Made by a program: the position numbers and the translations under genes
From: Hyphococcus sp.
GTDB taxonomy: Bacteria; Pseudomonadota; Alphaproteobacteria; Caulobacterales; Parvularculaceae
Direction: 5' to 3'
DNA: 64,000 nt
Assembly (NCBI GenBank): GCA_028284345.1
Contig: JANQRY010000003.1
Span: forward strand, 806,001 to 870,000
Shown here: in pieces, positions 33,771 through 43,181 of the stretch
Layout of the letters: each line of letters starts with the position of its first letter
How positions within the stretch are numbered: position 1 is the stretch's first letter
Notes under the pieces: generated by a model
Database searches by the model: none
Told to the model about the DNA's origin: nothing
Seen by the model: the letters and a program-made list of their open reading frames with translations, nothing else

Positions 33771-35075
33771 TCAAGCCGGCGGACGCCCTTTGCGCGCCGG
33801 GAACAGCAGCAAGAGGCCGGCGACAAACGCGCAGGCCCCGAGCGCAAGCGAGACTTCCCCCCGGCTTGCGCCAACCGCGAATAGCGCGCCGGCAATCGCC
33901 GGCGCCAGCGCGCTGCCGCCTCTTCCGACGCCAATGACGAACCCTGTTCCGGTCGCGCGCATATGCGGAGCGAATGTGGCGCCGATGGTGGTGAAAATCC
34001 CGGCTATGCCGGCAAAGAGGAACGCCCCGGCGATCGACGCCATGGCCGTCAACACCGCCAGCTCGGGACGAACGAAGCCGAAAATTGCGGTCGCCGCGCC
34101 GAAGCCCAGCATGGCGATGGAAACAAGCAGACGCAGTCCCACAAGATTGGCGAACAATCCGAGGACGACGGCGCCGGCGATGCCGACGAGATTCGCGGTC
34201 GCGGATACGGTCGTCGCCGTCGACGCGCTGTAGCCTGCGTCGGCGACCATTTGCGGCAACCAGCTCAGGAAATAGTAGACCGTCATGACAAAGAGGAAAT
34301 TGACGGCCGTTACCTGAAGCGTCGCGGCGATTTGATCCTTGGCGAAAATGGCGGCGTAAGGAACGCGGGCGCGCTTTTCCGGCGGCGGCAGATCGGACAC
34401 CTGTTTGTGGCCGAGCCGCGCGAGCAGCGTGTTGACGCGCTCAAGACTTTTCCCGTCCCGGCGCTCCATGAGATAGGCGAGCGATTCGGGCAACAACCAG
34501 AGCACGAACGGCGTCAACAGCACGGCCATGGCGACGCCGAGCAGGAACACCGACGGCCAGTCGAAATGGCGCAGCAATATGGCGGAGATGAACCCGCCGA
34601 TCACGCCGCCAATCGGATAACCGATCGCCATGAACCCGACGGCGAGGGCCCGGCGCTTGACGTTTGAGAACTCGACCACAAGCGGATTGATGACCGCAAC
34701 CATGGCTCCGATGCCGACGCCGGTGACGACGCGCCAGGCGCTCAGCTCACTGACGGAATTTGAAAAGGCGCAAAACCCCATGCCCACCGTCATGATGGCG
34801 AGACTTGCAAGCACCATGCGCCGGCGCCCGACGACATCGGCGAGCGGCGCCAGGAACAGCGAGCCGAGCGCCATGCCGAGGAGCCCGCTTGAAAACACCA
34901 GGCCGAGAACGCCCTTCGTCACGCCCCAGTCCTGCGTGATCCCGGGCGCGGCAAAGGTCACCGACAGGACGTCAAACCCGTCGAGCGCGGATAAAGCGAC
35001 GGTGACCGCGATCGCCATGATTTGCGGTCGGCGTATGGGCGATTGGTCGATGACGTCGCGGGGATCTTGCTGCAT
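33771..35075 (-). CDS. MFS transporter, AAHS (aromatic acid:H+ symporter) family
   Basis: A 434-residue 12-helix major facilitator protein. The first helix carries the AAHS signature DGFDVLSVTFAAPGI, with the charged DGFD that is needed for substrate transport in PcaK and BenK. The loop between helices 2 and 3 has the MFS motif APLADVVGRRRMVLASL. Relatives take up 4-hydroxybenzoate, benzoate, gallate, 3-hydroxyphenylpropionate and similar acids with protons at the inner membrane. Converges on LysR with a 10-bp gap and diverges from the amidohydrolase gene; the shared upstream region holds a strong inverted repeat. Confidence 0.93.
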   Translation of the reverse strand: MQQDPRDVIDQSPIRRPQIMAIAVTVALSALDGFDVLSVTFAAPGITQDWGVTKGVLGLVFSSGLLGMALGSLFLAPLADVVGRRRMVLASLAIMTVGMGFCAFSNSVSELSAWRVVTGVGIGAMVAVINPLVVEFSNVKRRALAVGFMAIGYPIGGVIGGFISAILLRHFDWPSVFLLGVAMAVLLTPFVLWLLPESLAYLMERRDGKSLERVNTLLARLGHKQVSDLPPPEKRARVPYAAIFAKDQIAATLQVTAVNFLFVMTVYYFLSWLPQMVADAGYSASTATTVSATANLVGIAGAVVLGLFANLVGLRLLVSIAMLGFGAATAIFGFVRPELAVLTAMASIAGAFLFAGIAGIFTTIGATFAPHMRATGTGFVIGVGRGGSALAPAIAGALFAVGASRGEVSLALGACAFVAGLLLLFPARKGRPPA

Positions 35076-35170
35076 GGTTGTTCTTTCTTGTTTTAGGCGG
35101 CGCGCCCTCTATGGCTTTCGGCAAAGCTTAGGGAATGCAAGTGCGATCGACAGGATCACAAAAGCGCTTG

Positions 35171-35193
35171 TGCGATAAGCAGCCCTTATCGCA
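35171..35193. promoter_or_regulatory. CGATAA-type operator, site 1
   Basis: Two perfect 9-bp arms TGCGATAAG and CTTATCGCA around CAGCC. It lies between the divergent MFS and amidohydrolase genes. The site at 36916-36934 has the same half-sites; the 20 bp aligned agree in 17 positions, so both are likely sites for one regulator. Confidence 0.65.
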
Positions 35194-35320
35194 AAGGGCG
35201 CTGAAAACCGGTCCGGTTCGAAAAACAGGGCCGTCGTGATCGACAGCGCCGACGAGACCAATGATAAGGAACGCTCTTCGCTTCGCAACGCCATCAAACG
35301 CGACAGACAAGAGCCGCCCC

Positions 35321-36814
35321 ATGACGATTTATCCCGCTTACAGATTACTTGTTTCGCTGCTCGGATTTTCCCTCCTCGCGGCGACCGCGTGTTCGCATGG
35401 GCCCGACGCGCGATCGTTGGAAATAAGCGCCGGTTTTGTTCTCACCGGCGTCCATGTCGTTGATCCGCGCGAGGGCGCCATTGAAAAAAACATGGCCGTG
35501 GCGGTCGATGGCGGGACGATCGTCAAGGTGGCGCCCGCCTCTTCGATCCGCGTAACGGGCGATGCGACGCGCATCAATCTTCGCGGCAAATACGTCGTTC
35601 CCGGCTACAACGAGATGCACGCCCATCCGCTGCAACTGAAAGATCCGGACCGCGCGCTGGCGCTGATGCTTGCGAACGGCATCACCGGCTATCGTCAGAT
35701 GGCGGGCTCGCCGGCGCTCCTTGCCCGGCGCGACGAATTCGAAAACCCCGGCAAACTGCGCCCGCGCCTGCTCTCCATGCCGGGCGCGGTTCTTGCGCCG
35801 TTCACCGTCCCCAATGCGGCCGCGGCGAAAGGCGTGATTGAGGCGCAAAAAGAGGCGGGCGCCGATTTCATCAAGATCCTCGATCTGCACCGGGACGCTT
35901 TTTACGCCGCGCTGACGGCGGCGCGTGACGCCGGCCTGCCTGTGGCCGGTCATGTCCCCGCCACTATTGATCCGCGCGACAGCGCAGCGAAAGGCATGAA
36001 CGCCATCGAACATCTTGGTCCGCGGGCCGTGTTGCTCGCCTGTTCAAGCGAAGAAGAGGCGATACGCGAAGCGCTCAACAGCGCGCCCCACGGGCACTTG
36101 CAGCTGCCGCCGCCCGGCCCCAAGCGCGCCGCCGCGTTTCGGCGCCTGCTCGCCAATCCGGTCCTGTTCGACAGCCCGCAGGATTTCGATGCGCTGCGGC
36201 GCATGATCGACACGTTTGACGAAGCGAAATGCATTGCGCTTGCAAAGACCTTGAAACAGGCCGGCGCCTGGCAAACGCCGACGCTGATCCGCATGCGCAC
36301 CATGCAGTTTGGCGACGCGGCCGAATATGTATCGGACCCCCATCTTATCTATGTGGACGAAGAAACGCGCGCGCTCTGGGCCGACGTGGCGAAAGAATTT
36401 TCGACCCGCATCTCGCCGGAAGAAAGACAGACGCTGACGGACTTTTTTGCGCTGCAAAAACGATTGGTAAAACTGTTCCTGACGCAAGACACGCCGATGC
36501 TTGCGGGCTCCGATCAGGGCGGTCAGTGGATCGTGCCGGGCTTTGGTCTGCATCAGGAGTTCGACCTCCTCGCCGAAGCCGGCGTTTCGCCCCTCGAAAT
36601 CCTCCAAATGACCACTGTCAACGCTGCAAAATTCCTTCACAAAGAAGACAGCATGGGCGGCGTCGAGGAAGGCAAAAGCGCAGATCTCGTCGTGCTCGAC
36701 GCAAACCCGCTGGAAGACGTTGAGCATTTGCATCGCGTCCGCGGCGTCGTGGTCAACGGCGTCTATGCGGACGACGACGCCCTCGCCGAGTTGAAATCCG
36801 GCCTGGAACCATGA
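35321..36814 (+). CDS. Imidazolonepropionase-like amidohydrolase lipoprotein
   Basis: A 497-residue metal-dependent amidohydrolase. It starts with a signal peptide ending at a possible lipobox (LLAATAC, with C23 or close), so it is probably periplasmic and membrane-anchored. Metal ligands: NEMHAHP (HxH, strand 1), FIKILDLH (bridging lysine), VAGHVP, AIEHLG and AGSDQGG (strand 8 aspartate). This is the prolidase-like dipeptide/ester-cleaving branch of the family that also includes periplasmic lactonase-like enzymes. The ORF extends 20 codons further upstream, but the signal peptide supports 35321. Divergent from the AAHS transporter; it may cut an ester or amide from the substrate before uptake. 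The role is inferred. Confidence 0.85.
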   Translation: MTIYPAYRLLVSLLGFSLLAATACSHGPDARSLEISAGFVLTGVHVVDPREGAIEKNMAVAVDGGTIVKVAPASSIRVTGDATRINLRGKYVVPGYNEMHAHPLQLKDPDRALALMLANGITGYRQMAGSPALLARRDEFENPGKLRPRLLSMPGAVLAPFTVPNAAAAKGVIEAQKEAGADFIKILDLHRDAFYAALTAARDAGLPVAGHVPATIDPRDSAAKGMNAIEHLGPRAVLLACSSEEEAIREALNSAPHGHLQLPPPGPKRAAAFRRLLANPVLFDSPQDFDALRRMIDTFDEAKCIALAKTLKQAGAWQTPTLIRMRTMQFGDAAEYVSDPHLIYVDEETRALWADVAKEFSTRISPEERQTLTDFFALQKRLVKLFLTQDTPMLAGSDQGGQWIVPGFGLHQEFDLLAEAGVSPLEILQMTTVNAAKFLHKEDSMGGVEEGKSADLVVLDANPLEDVEHLHRVRGVVVNGVYADDDALAELKSGLEP

Positions 36815-36915
36815 GCCGCGCCGCAAGCCGGCGCCGTGTAAAGAATTATGAACCCGGCGCTGAAAAGAACGAAAACCGGTTTGGCGTTTGACGCCAAGCG
36901 TCGCCGCACGTCATT

Positions 36916-36934
36916 CGATAACGAGTCCTTATCG
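36916..36934. promoter_or_regulatory. CGATAA-type operator, site 2
   Basis: CGATAA and TTATCG around a 7-bp spacer, 115 bp before the start codon of the TonB receptor gene at 37049. It matches the site at 35171-35193 in 17 of 20 aligned bases. Confidence 0.55.
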
Positions 36935-37048
36935 CGATGCCGGTTTCGCCATCCCCCGACACGCCAATCGTCAAATTATAACGTGTTCTCAAGAGGGCGC
37001 GCCGCACGCGCCCGATAATTATACAAAAGCAACCTGGGAGGGTATTTC

Positions 37049-39184
37049 ATGCGAAAGGCACTTTTGATCTCGTCGGCGCTGATCTGCAGCGCCGCAATCT
37101 CCGCGGCGTCAGCGCAGGAGGGCGGGCTCGATACGATCATCGTCACGGCGCAGAAGAAACAGGAAAACATCCAACAGGTTCCCATCGCCGTATCCGCCCT
37201 TTCCGGCGAGGCGCTGGCGAACCAGCAAATCGACAGCATTCTCGACATGCAGTCCCTGGCGCCGGGCCTGCAAGTGTCGGAAGCGGCCGGAACCGCGCGC
37301 ATCTTTATCCGCGGCATTGGCCTCGTCAATTTTGCGCCGGGCGGCGAACCAAGCGTTGCGTTTCACGTCGACGGCGCCGTGATTTCGCGACCGGGCGCGC
37401 AAATCGGTCCCTTTTTCGATCTTGAACGGATCGAGGTGCTGCGCGGCCCGCAAGGCTCGCTCTACGGCCGGAACGCGACGGGCGGCTCCATCAATCTGAT
37501 CACGCGCCGCCCGACCGATGAGTTAGACGCATACGCCAACATCACCGTCGGCAATTACGGTCTGATCGAAACAAACGGCGCGCTCAGCGGTCCGATCATT
37601 CCCGGCGTCCTCAATGCGCGCATTGCCGCGCGGACAGAAAATCGCAACGGCTTTGGCGAGAACCTGCAGGTCGGTCAGGATGTCGACGACGCCGACAACT
37701 GGGCCGTGCGCGGCAGCCTCGAATATGTGGGGCATGAACGCTTCCGGGCGTTTCTGACCTACTCGCACTACCAGCGCGACAGCTCCCGCGGCGACTATCA
37801 CGCGCTCGGGCCGGCAAACCCGTTAATTACGCCGCCGGAAGTCGCCATGGGCGGCATGATCGCCGCCGATCCCCGGGACTCGAATTCGGAAGTCGACATC
37901 GCCTCCGTCGCGAATACGGATTCGATTACGCTCGAACTGGAATACGACATCAGCGACGCCGTGTCGCTCAAGTCGATTACGAACTATTTCGATCATGAGC
38001 GCTCCGCCTCGACCGATCTCAACCAGACGCCGGTACCGTTTTTCCGCAACGACACATCGGAGTCGGCGGAGCAATTCAGCGAAGAATTGCACCTGATCTG
38101 GGACACGCCCCGCTGGTCGGGTCTGTTCGGGCTTTACTACTTCGACGAGGACATCACGCCGAATGTGCGAATCGAGGGGCCGCCGGTCTTTCCGAACGTC
38201 TTCATGCGCCCCTTCATCCTGTTTGAGGGTCAGCAAAGCAGCAAGTCCTACGCGGCCTTTCTCAACACGACCTTTCATCTGACCGACGAGCTGTCGTTCA
38301 CCGCGGGCGTTCGCTACAGCAAGGACGAGAAAGAGGAAGTCGGATCGCAGACGATCCCGACCGGGATGGTCATCCCGACCAACCGAACGCTGGATACGGA
38401 CGCCTGGACGCCGAAATTCGTCATCGAATATGAGCCGACGAACGCCCTGCTCTTTTACGGAACCGTGTCGCGCGGCTACAAGGCGGGCGTCATCAATATC
38501 GGCAACGCCGGCCCCGCCGTTTTCCCGGAATTTGTCTGGAATTACGAAGCCGGCGTGAAAAGCCGTCTGTTCGACAATCGCGTACAGGCCAACGCAAGCG
38601 TCTTCTACACGGAGATTTCGGACCTACAGGTGCAACGCCCCATCTCCGGCACGCTGATCACCATAAACGCCGCGGAAGCGAGAACCAAAGGCGTCGAGCT
38701 TGAAACGAAAACCCTGCTCGGCGGCGGATTTTCGCTCGACTTCAACGGCGCTTATGTCGACGCCGATTTCAAGGAATTCTTGACCGAGAACACGACCTTT
38801 GCGCCCGGCGTAACCGTTGATCTCGCCGGCAACCCGTTGCCGAACTCGCCGAAATGGCACGCCGACATCGCCCTCGCCTATGAGGGCGTGATCGGCGACG
38901 GCTGGACGGTCAACGGCCGCGTTCAGGGCGTTTACACCGACAAGCGCTGGTTCAACGAATTCCGGGAAAGCATCTCCTTCCAGGATGAAACCTTCCAGCT
39001 CAACGCAAACCTGCGCATTGGCAATCCGGGCGGCCGGTACTACGTCAATATCTGGGGGCGCAACCTCACGGATGAATTCATCATCTCGCATATCAACGTG
39101 ACGTCGAGCGCCATCGGCCATATGCGCCTGGCGACTTTCATGCAGCCGCGCACCTTCGGCGCAACCTTCGGGTTTGAATTCTGA
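37049..39184 (+). CDS. TonB-dependent outer-membrane receptor
   Basis: A 711-residue receptor with a signal peptide (MRKALLISSALICSAAISAASA), TonB-box-like and plug start DTIIVTAQKKQE, the plug signature VLRGPQGSLYGRNATGGSIN (about residue 130) and a barrel ending in TFGATFGFEF with the terminal phenylalanine. SD GGGAGGG precedes the ATG. It shares the CGATAA-type inverted repeat upstream with the MFS/amidohydrolase pair, so all three are likely regulated together. Ligand unknown; its neighbours suggest an aromatic compound. Confidence 0.95.
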   Translation: MRKALLISSALICSAAISAASAQEGGLDTIIVTAQKKQENIQQVPIAVSALSGEALANQQIDSILDMQSLAPGLQVSEAAGTARIFIRGIGLVNFAPGGEPSVAFHVDGAVISRPGAQIGPFFDLERIEVLRGPQGSLYGRNATGGSINLITRRPTDELDAYANITVGNYGLIETNGALSGPIIPGVLNARIAARTENRNGFGENLQVGQDVDDADNWAVRGSLEYVGHERFRAFLTYSHYQRDSSRGDYHALGPANPLITPPEVAMGGMIAADPRDSNSEVDIASVANTDSITLELEYDISDAVSLKSITNYFDHERSASTDLNQTPVPFFRNDTSESAEQFSEELHLIWDTPRWSGLFGLYYFDEDITPNVRIEGPPVFPNVFMRPFILFEGQQSSKSYAAFLNTTFHLTDELSFTAGVRYSKDEKEEVGSQTIPTGMVIPTNRTLDTDAWTPKFVIEYEPTNALLFYGTVSRGYKAGVINIGNAGPAVFPEFVWNYEAGVKSRLFDNRVQANASVFYTEISDLQVQRPISGTLITINAAEARTKGVELETKTLLGGGFSLDFNGAYVDADFKEFLTENTTFAPGVTVDLAGNPLPNSPKWHADIALAYEGVIGDGWTVNGRVQGVYTDKRWFNEFRESISFQDETFQLNANLRIGNPGGRYYVNIWGRNLTDEFIISHINVTSSAIGHMRLATFMQPRTFGATFGFEF

Positions 39185-39224
39185 GGCGGGGCGTCCGGCC
39201 CGGCATTGGCAAGACGGCCGTTTC

Positions 39225-39263
39225 ATTACCGGGCTTGATGGCTTCTCCATCAAGCCCGGTAAT
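39225..39263. repeat. ATTACCGG intergenic repeat with 17-bp perfect stem
   Basis: ATTACCGGGCTTGATGG, a CTTCT loop and the perfect complement. The ends and the following CCAGAAAAGTTTGAAA match the element at 23029-23069. Confidence 0.75.
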
Positions 39264-39287
39264 CCAGAAAAGTTTGAAACGTCATGC

Positions 39288-39328
39288 GTCATTGCCGGAA
39301 AAAGTCCGGCAATGACGCCTTCTTTTTT
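39288..39328 (+). terminator. Hairpin with T-run downstream of the TonB receptor gene
   Basis: A 12-bp perfect stem GTCATTGCCGGA, loop AAAAG and its complement, followed by a CTTTTTT run. It may stop the receptor transcript, although the stem is also related to the repeat family at 23251-23280. Confidence 0.5.
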
Positions 39329-39383
39329 AGCTTTGTCTTCGCTCCCGTTCACGCAGTTTTAAACCGCGTCACCAACCGGCAAT

Positions 39384-39411
39384 AACCGCGCAACGCATTG
39401 CGCGGTTTTTT
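39384..39411 (+). terminator. Rho-independent terminator
   Basis: AACCGCGCAA with loop CGCA and complement TTGCGCGGTT, followed by six T residues. Ends the transcript of the receptor at 37049-39184. Confidence 0.75.
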
Positions 39412-39619
39412 CCTTCCGCCGTCAGACCTTCGATTCTTGTTTTGACGCCGTTGGCGCGCCATTCAATGGAGCGCGGCGAGCCCTGTATTGCCGGGCTCGC
39501 CGCAAAGAGCGCATTACGGGGGTTTGTCCTGCGCCCTATTCTTCAATGACAGGTTTTCCCGGACTCGCGTTCTCGTTTATCGATTCAAGAACGCAAATCC
39601 GGCGTGTTCGCAGACCCGC

Positions 39620-41914
39620 TTAGAACTTGACCTTTGCAGAGATCAGCACGGTGCGCTGCTGGTTCGGCCCGGCGAGATAGGCGCCGAAGAAGGCGCCGAA
39701 ACGCGGGTCGACCGACGGGCTGGCGAAGTCTTCGGCGATGGAGTTCGTCACATTGCGCGCCTGAACGTCAATGCCGTAGCGCCCGTCGCTGGTTTCAATG
39801 CCCGCGCCCAGATCAAGCGTCGTCAGGGCGTCCGACAGGAACAACTCCTGCACCTGGTTGAACATCGAACTGCGATGGCGCAGGCCCGCGGTGAACCGCC
39901 CGTTCAGTTCATTGGTCACCGGACGTTCATAGTTGAGGCCGACGTTCAAAACGACTTTCGGCGCCTGCGGCCGTCTGAAGCGCTCCAGAACGGGAGCGCC
40001 CATGCCGTCGACGACAGGCGTATTGGTCATCGGATCGATGGGCTGCAGAATGCCGGTGGCGTCCGCATAGGTGACGCCGCCGCTGAAGGTGAGATCGCTG
40101 GTGACCCGGGCCGACCAGTCCGCTTCGAAACCGCGGCTCCGGGACGGGCCGGTAAAGGTAATGAAGCCGAGCGGTCCGCCGGTGAAAACGGAATCCTGGA
40201 AGTTTTCGATATCGGTCCAGAAGCCCGCAAGGTTCAGCGTCAAACGCCCGTCGAACAGGTTGGTCTTAAGGCCGGCTTCATAGCTCGTGGTCAGTTCGTC
40301 TTCGATAAAGGCGCCGGCTTCCACAAGCGGGGCCGGAACAAGTCCGCCCACAAGCAAGGGCGGCGGCACGGCGATCGTATTGGTTTCGACGAAGCCGCCC
40401 GACTTCGAGCCATGGCCGAAGGAGGCGTAGGCCATCACATCGTCTGTAACGTCGTATTCGATCGTCGCATTGCCGTCGACAAAGTCGGAGTCGTGGGTCA
40501 GCGGCGTCGGCGCAAACGGAGGATTGGCAATGCTGTTCCAGACCGTGAACGGCGCGGCGTTGGTGCGCCCGAAGACGACGTCTTTTTCTTCACGCGTGTA
40601 GCGAACGCCGCCGGAAATCCGGAACGCGTCCGTGACGTTCCAGGTGGCCGATGCGAAGACCGAATAGGCTTTTGAATCGAGCACGTAATCATTGAAAAAT
40701 GGCCCGTTGAACAGCTGGCCCGACGCCGGGTCGGGCGGCGGCGGAAACGCCGGAACGCCCCAGAGCTGGCTTTCCAGTGAATCCCAGTCGCTGCCGAGAT
40801 AAAAGACGCCGGCCATATATTCGAGCGTCTGTCCGGTCGGGGACTGGAAGCGGAGTTCCTGGGTGATCTGTTCGTATTCTTCCTCACGCTGAAAATTAAT
40901 CGTGTCGTCAATGCTGAAATCGAAATCATCAAGGAAGAACAGCGAATAGCGCACATAGGCGGTCTGCGAGATCAGCGTGTGATCGCCGATGTCCAACTCG
41001 CCCTTCAGCGTTGCGATATGCGAACGGGTTCGGTGAAACGTCTCGCCATCGGGCCTCCTCGAGGTAAATTGCGCGGTTTCCCCGTTTAAGAGGCCCTCGC
41101 CGAAGGCCGGATCGATGGGACCGACAAGCTGGTAGCTGGCGCCGATCTGCTCGTTGTTCGCATACTGATAGGATGCGGAAAGCCTAAACCCGTCCGTCGG
41201 CTCGAACTTCAGCGTGCCGCGAAAACCGAGGTCTTTCTGTTCCGGCCCGTCATGATCGGTGAAGGTGTTGCGGACCCAGCCGTCATAGTCGTTGTAATGG
41301 ACCGCCAGACGCACCGCCGCGCGCTCGCCGAGGGGCAAATCCGCCCCGGCGTCAACGACATAGCCGCCATATTCGACCTCATAGCCGGCCCGCGCTTCGA
41401 CGGAAAACACGTCTCCGGGCTGGCGCGTGACGACGCTGACGGCGCCGAGGCTGGCGTTCTTTCCAAGGAGCGTGCTTTGCGTGCCCTTGATGAATTCAAG
41501 CCGCTCCGCATCGAACAGCGCTGTCGAATAAAGCCGGCCTTTGCCGAGGAACACGCCGTCCGTGAACACCGCCACCGATTGCTCAAAGGCCTGCGGGCGC
41601 GCGGCGGTGCCGAGACCGCGAAAGGTGAGCGCGAGACCATCGTCCGGCGCGCGCGAGAACACGACGCCGGGCACAAGCGTCACCGCCTGAAACAGATCCT
41701 TTATCCCTTGCTCTTCGAGAACCGCGCCCGGGGTCGCGGTAAGCGTCGCCGGAATATCCTGCGCTGACTCGGCGCGTTTGAGCGCGGTCACGACAATCAC
41801 GTCGTCGTCCCGCTCCCCTTCGCCGTCCTGCGCATTGGCGACGACGAGCGGCGCCATGGCGCTTAACGCCGATGAAACCATCAGAGATCTGCGCATTTTT
41901 TTAGAAATCGACAT
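39620..41914 (-). CDS. TonB-dependent outer-membrane receptor
   Basis: A 764-residue receptor from the start at 41914, chosen because GGGAGGG sits just upstream and a signal peptide (SLMVSSALSAMAPLVVANA) follows; the open frame runs 46 codons further back without support. Plug domain begins DVIVVTALKRAE, with FIKGTQSTLLGKNASLGAVS near residue 150, and the barrel ends LISAKVKF. The plug signature departs slightly from the PQGTLYGRN form of the other two. It diverges from the GntR gene, and an AT-rich near-palindrome lies 71 bp upstream, the likely point of control by that regulator. Confidence 0.95.
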   Translation of the reverse strand: MSISKKMRRSLMVSSALSAMAPLVVANAQDGEGERDDDVIVVTALKRAESAQDIPATLTATPGAVLEEQGIKDLFQAVTLVPGVVFSRAPDDGLALTFRGLGTAARPQAFEQSVAVFTDGVFLGKGRLYSTALFDAERLEFIKGTQSTLLGKNASLGAVSVVTRQPGDVFSVEARAGYEVEYGGYVVDAGADLPLGERAAVRLAVHYNDYDGWVRNTFTDHDGPEQKDLGFRGTLKFEPTDGFRLSASYQYANNEQIGASYQLVGPIDPAFGEGLLNGETAQFTSRRPDGETFHRTRSHIATLKGELDIGDHTLISQTAYVRYSLFFLDDFDFSIDDTINFQREEEYEQITQELRFQSPTGQTLEYMAGVFYLGSDWDSLESQLWGVPAFPPPPDPASGQLFNGPFFNDYVLDSKAYSVFASATWNVTDAFRISGGVRYTREEKDVVFGRTNAAPFTVWNSIANPPFAPTPLTHDSDFVDGNATIEYDVTDDVMAYASFGHGSKSGGFVETNTIAVPPPLLVGGLVPAPLVEAGAFIEDELTTSYEAGLKTNLFDGRLTLNLAGFWTDIENFQDSVFTGGPLGFITFTGPSRSRGFEADWSARVTSDLTFSGGVTYADATGILQPIDPMTNTPVVDGMGAPVLERFRRPQAPKVVLNVGLNYERPVTNELNGRFTAGLRHRSSMFNQVQELFLSDALTTLDLGAGIETSDGRYGIDVQARNVTNSIAEDFASPSVDPRFGAFFGAYLAGPNQQRTVLISAKVKF

Positions 41915-42256
41915 CCTATCCCTCCCAGAAAGGCGTCGCCGCCGAACATCAGCGACTCGCTTTGATTTTATTATCTCTTTTATGCAATAAAATATATTAT
42001 TGTCAATTTTCGGCGAGACGGCGTTTTCCCGCCGGGGCGCGGCGGGGCGCATTTTTAAAGGGGTTGCAATGGCTTACGGGAGCGCCGCAGGGCGAGGGCG
42101 AAATCGCGGTTCTTATTGCCCGCGCCGCGGCCTCTGGCGAGGCCGGACGTTATGCCGTAGGGACTTTTTGCAACGACGACAAAACCGAAGCTTCAAAGAC
42201 ACGGACACACCACTATGCCCGGCCCTGCGCGACGCATCGATCGAGGGGAGACCGAC
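41915..42256. other. Divergent control region between receptor and GntR genes
   Basis: About 342 bases. The operator-like site at 41985-42002 lies in an AT-rich stretch (41961-42008, also TTTGATTTTATTATCTC) that is the best candidate for the receptor promoter. The rest, towards the GntR start, is GC-rich, with no gene seen. Confidence 0.5.
41985..42002. promoter_or_regulatory. Candidate GntR operator, site 1
   Basis: CAATAAAATATATTATTG is palindromic at 16 of 18 positions and lies 71 bp before the TonB receptor start codon. Its core AATATATTAT recurs exactly at 43051-43060 on the other side of the GntR gene. Confidence 0.6.
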
Positions 42257-42952
42257 GTGAGGATCAGTCAGTCGACGGCGTCCTTTCAGCAGATCAAGAG
42301 CGATATCCTGACCGGGCGCTATGCGCCCGGAGACAAGCTCAAAATCAGCAGCCTTATCGAAGAGCTCGGCGTCAGCCAGGGCGCTGTTCGCGAGGCGCTT
42401 TCCCGCCTCGTGCCGCAAAATCTCGTCGAGGTTGACGACTATCGCGGATTTAAGGTTGCGGAAATTTCCGAAGACGATCTCATTGATCTGACCAATCTGC
42501 GCTGCGAAATCGAAAAGATCGCGCTGCGCGCGTCGCTTAAAAAAGGCGATCTGGCGTGGGAAGAAAACCTGGTGGCGAAAGCCTATCGACTACGGGAAAC
42601 GCCGCAATATTCAAAGCGATCGCAAAAATCGCTCAGCCTGGACTGGGCGCGCCATCACGCTGACTTTCATCACGCCCTGATTGCAGCCTGCGGCAACGAA
42701 CGTCTGCTCGACCTGCATCGCATGCTCTACGATCAGGCGGAACGGTATCGCGGCTTTTCCGTCCGTCACGAAAGAGGACGCGACGTCGCCCACGAGCATG
42801 AAGAGATCCTCGAGGCCGCGCTCGCCCGCAATTTCCGCAAGACCGCAGCCCTGATGGAAAAGCACATTCTGACGACGACGGAACTCACCATCAAAGCGCT
42901 GCAACCGGAACATTTCGCGGCCAAGGCAAAGCCCAAAGGCGCGCGCAAATAG
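42257..42952 (+). CDS. GntR-family regulator (FCD/FadR subfamily)
   Basis: A 231-residue regulator: N-terminal GntR winged helix (FQQIKSDILTGRYAPGDKLK, VSQGAVREALSRL) and an all-helical FCD ligand domain with the metal-ligand histidines in RHHADFHHALI and HEHEEILEAAL. GTG at 42257 is chosen because GAGGGGAG lies 8 bp upstream; the longer ORF start lacks this. FCD regulators usually repress sugar-acid, oxo-acid or aromatic-acid genes with the acid as inducer. Two AT-rich palindromes flank it, one facing the receptor gene and one facing the small secreted protein/FAH-hydrolase genes, so all three units are probable targets. Confidence 0.92.
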   Translation: MRISQSTASFQQIKSDILTGRYAPGDKLKISSLIEELGVSQGAVREALSRLVPQNLVEVDDYRGFKVAEISEDDLIDLTNLRCEIEKIALRASLKKGDLAWEENLVAKAYRLRETPQYSKRSQKSLSLDWARHHADFHHALIAACGNERLLDLHRMLYDQAERYRGFSVRHERGRDVAHEHEEILEAALARNFRKTAALMEKHILTTTELTIKALQPEHFAAKAKPKGARK

Positions 42953-43047
42953 TCAATCGGCCCCGCCCTTTGCCGCGTTGACCGCGCGGGCGCCGCTTAA
43001 ATAGCGGGCGGCGAGCCGACGCGTTTCAAGAAAATCCCGCGCTCAAA

Positions 43048-43061
43048 AATAATATATTATT
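43048..43061. promoter_or_regulatory. Candidate GntR operator, site 2
   Basis: AATAATATATTATT is a perfect 14-bp palindrome sharing the decamer AATATATTAT with the site at 41991-42000. A TTGACG (-35-like) at 43064-43069 follows immediately, so binding would block the promoter of the genes at 43182 and 43570. Confidence 0.6.
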
Positions 43062-43181
43062 CTTGACGCGACGTATCGACAATGCGAAGTCCCCACGGGG
43101 TTCACGCAGGCCGAGGCGGCGAATGCCGCTGCGCGGGCGGCGTGAATCGACAAGGGAGATATGGAAAAAGGGAGACAAGGA

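Larger units (their letters stand above)
39185..39619. other. Repeat and terminator region between convergent receptor genes
   Basis: About 435 bases with no gene. It contains a 17-bp hairpin element (39225-39263), a 12-bp hairpin with T-run (39288-39328) and a classic terminator (39384-39411); the remainder shows nothing recognisable. Confidence 0.6.
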
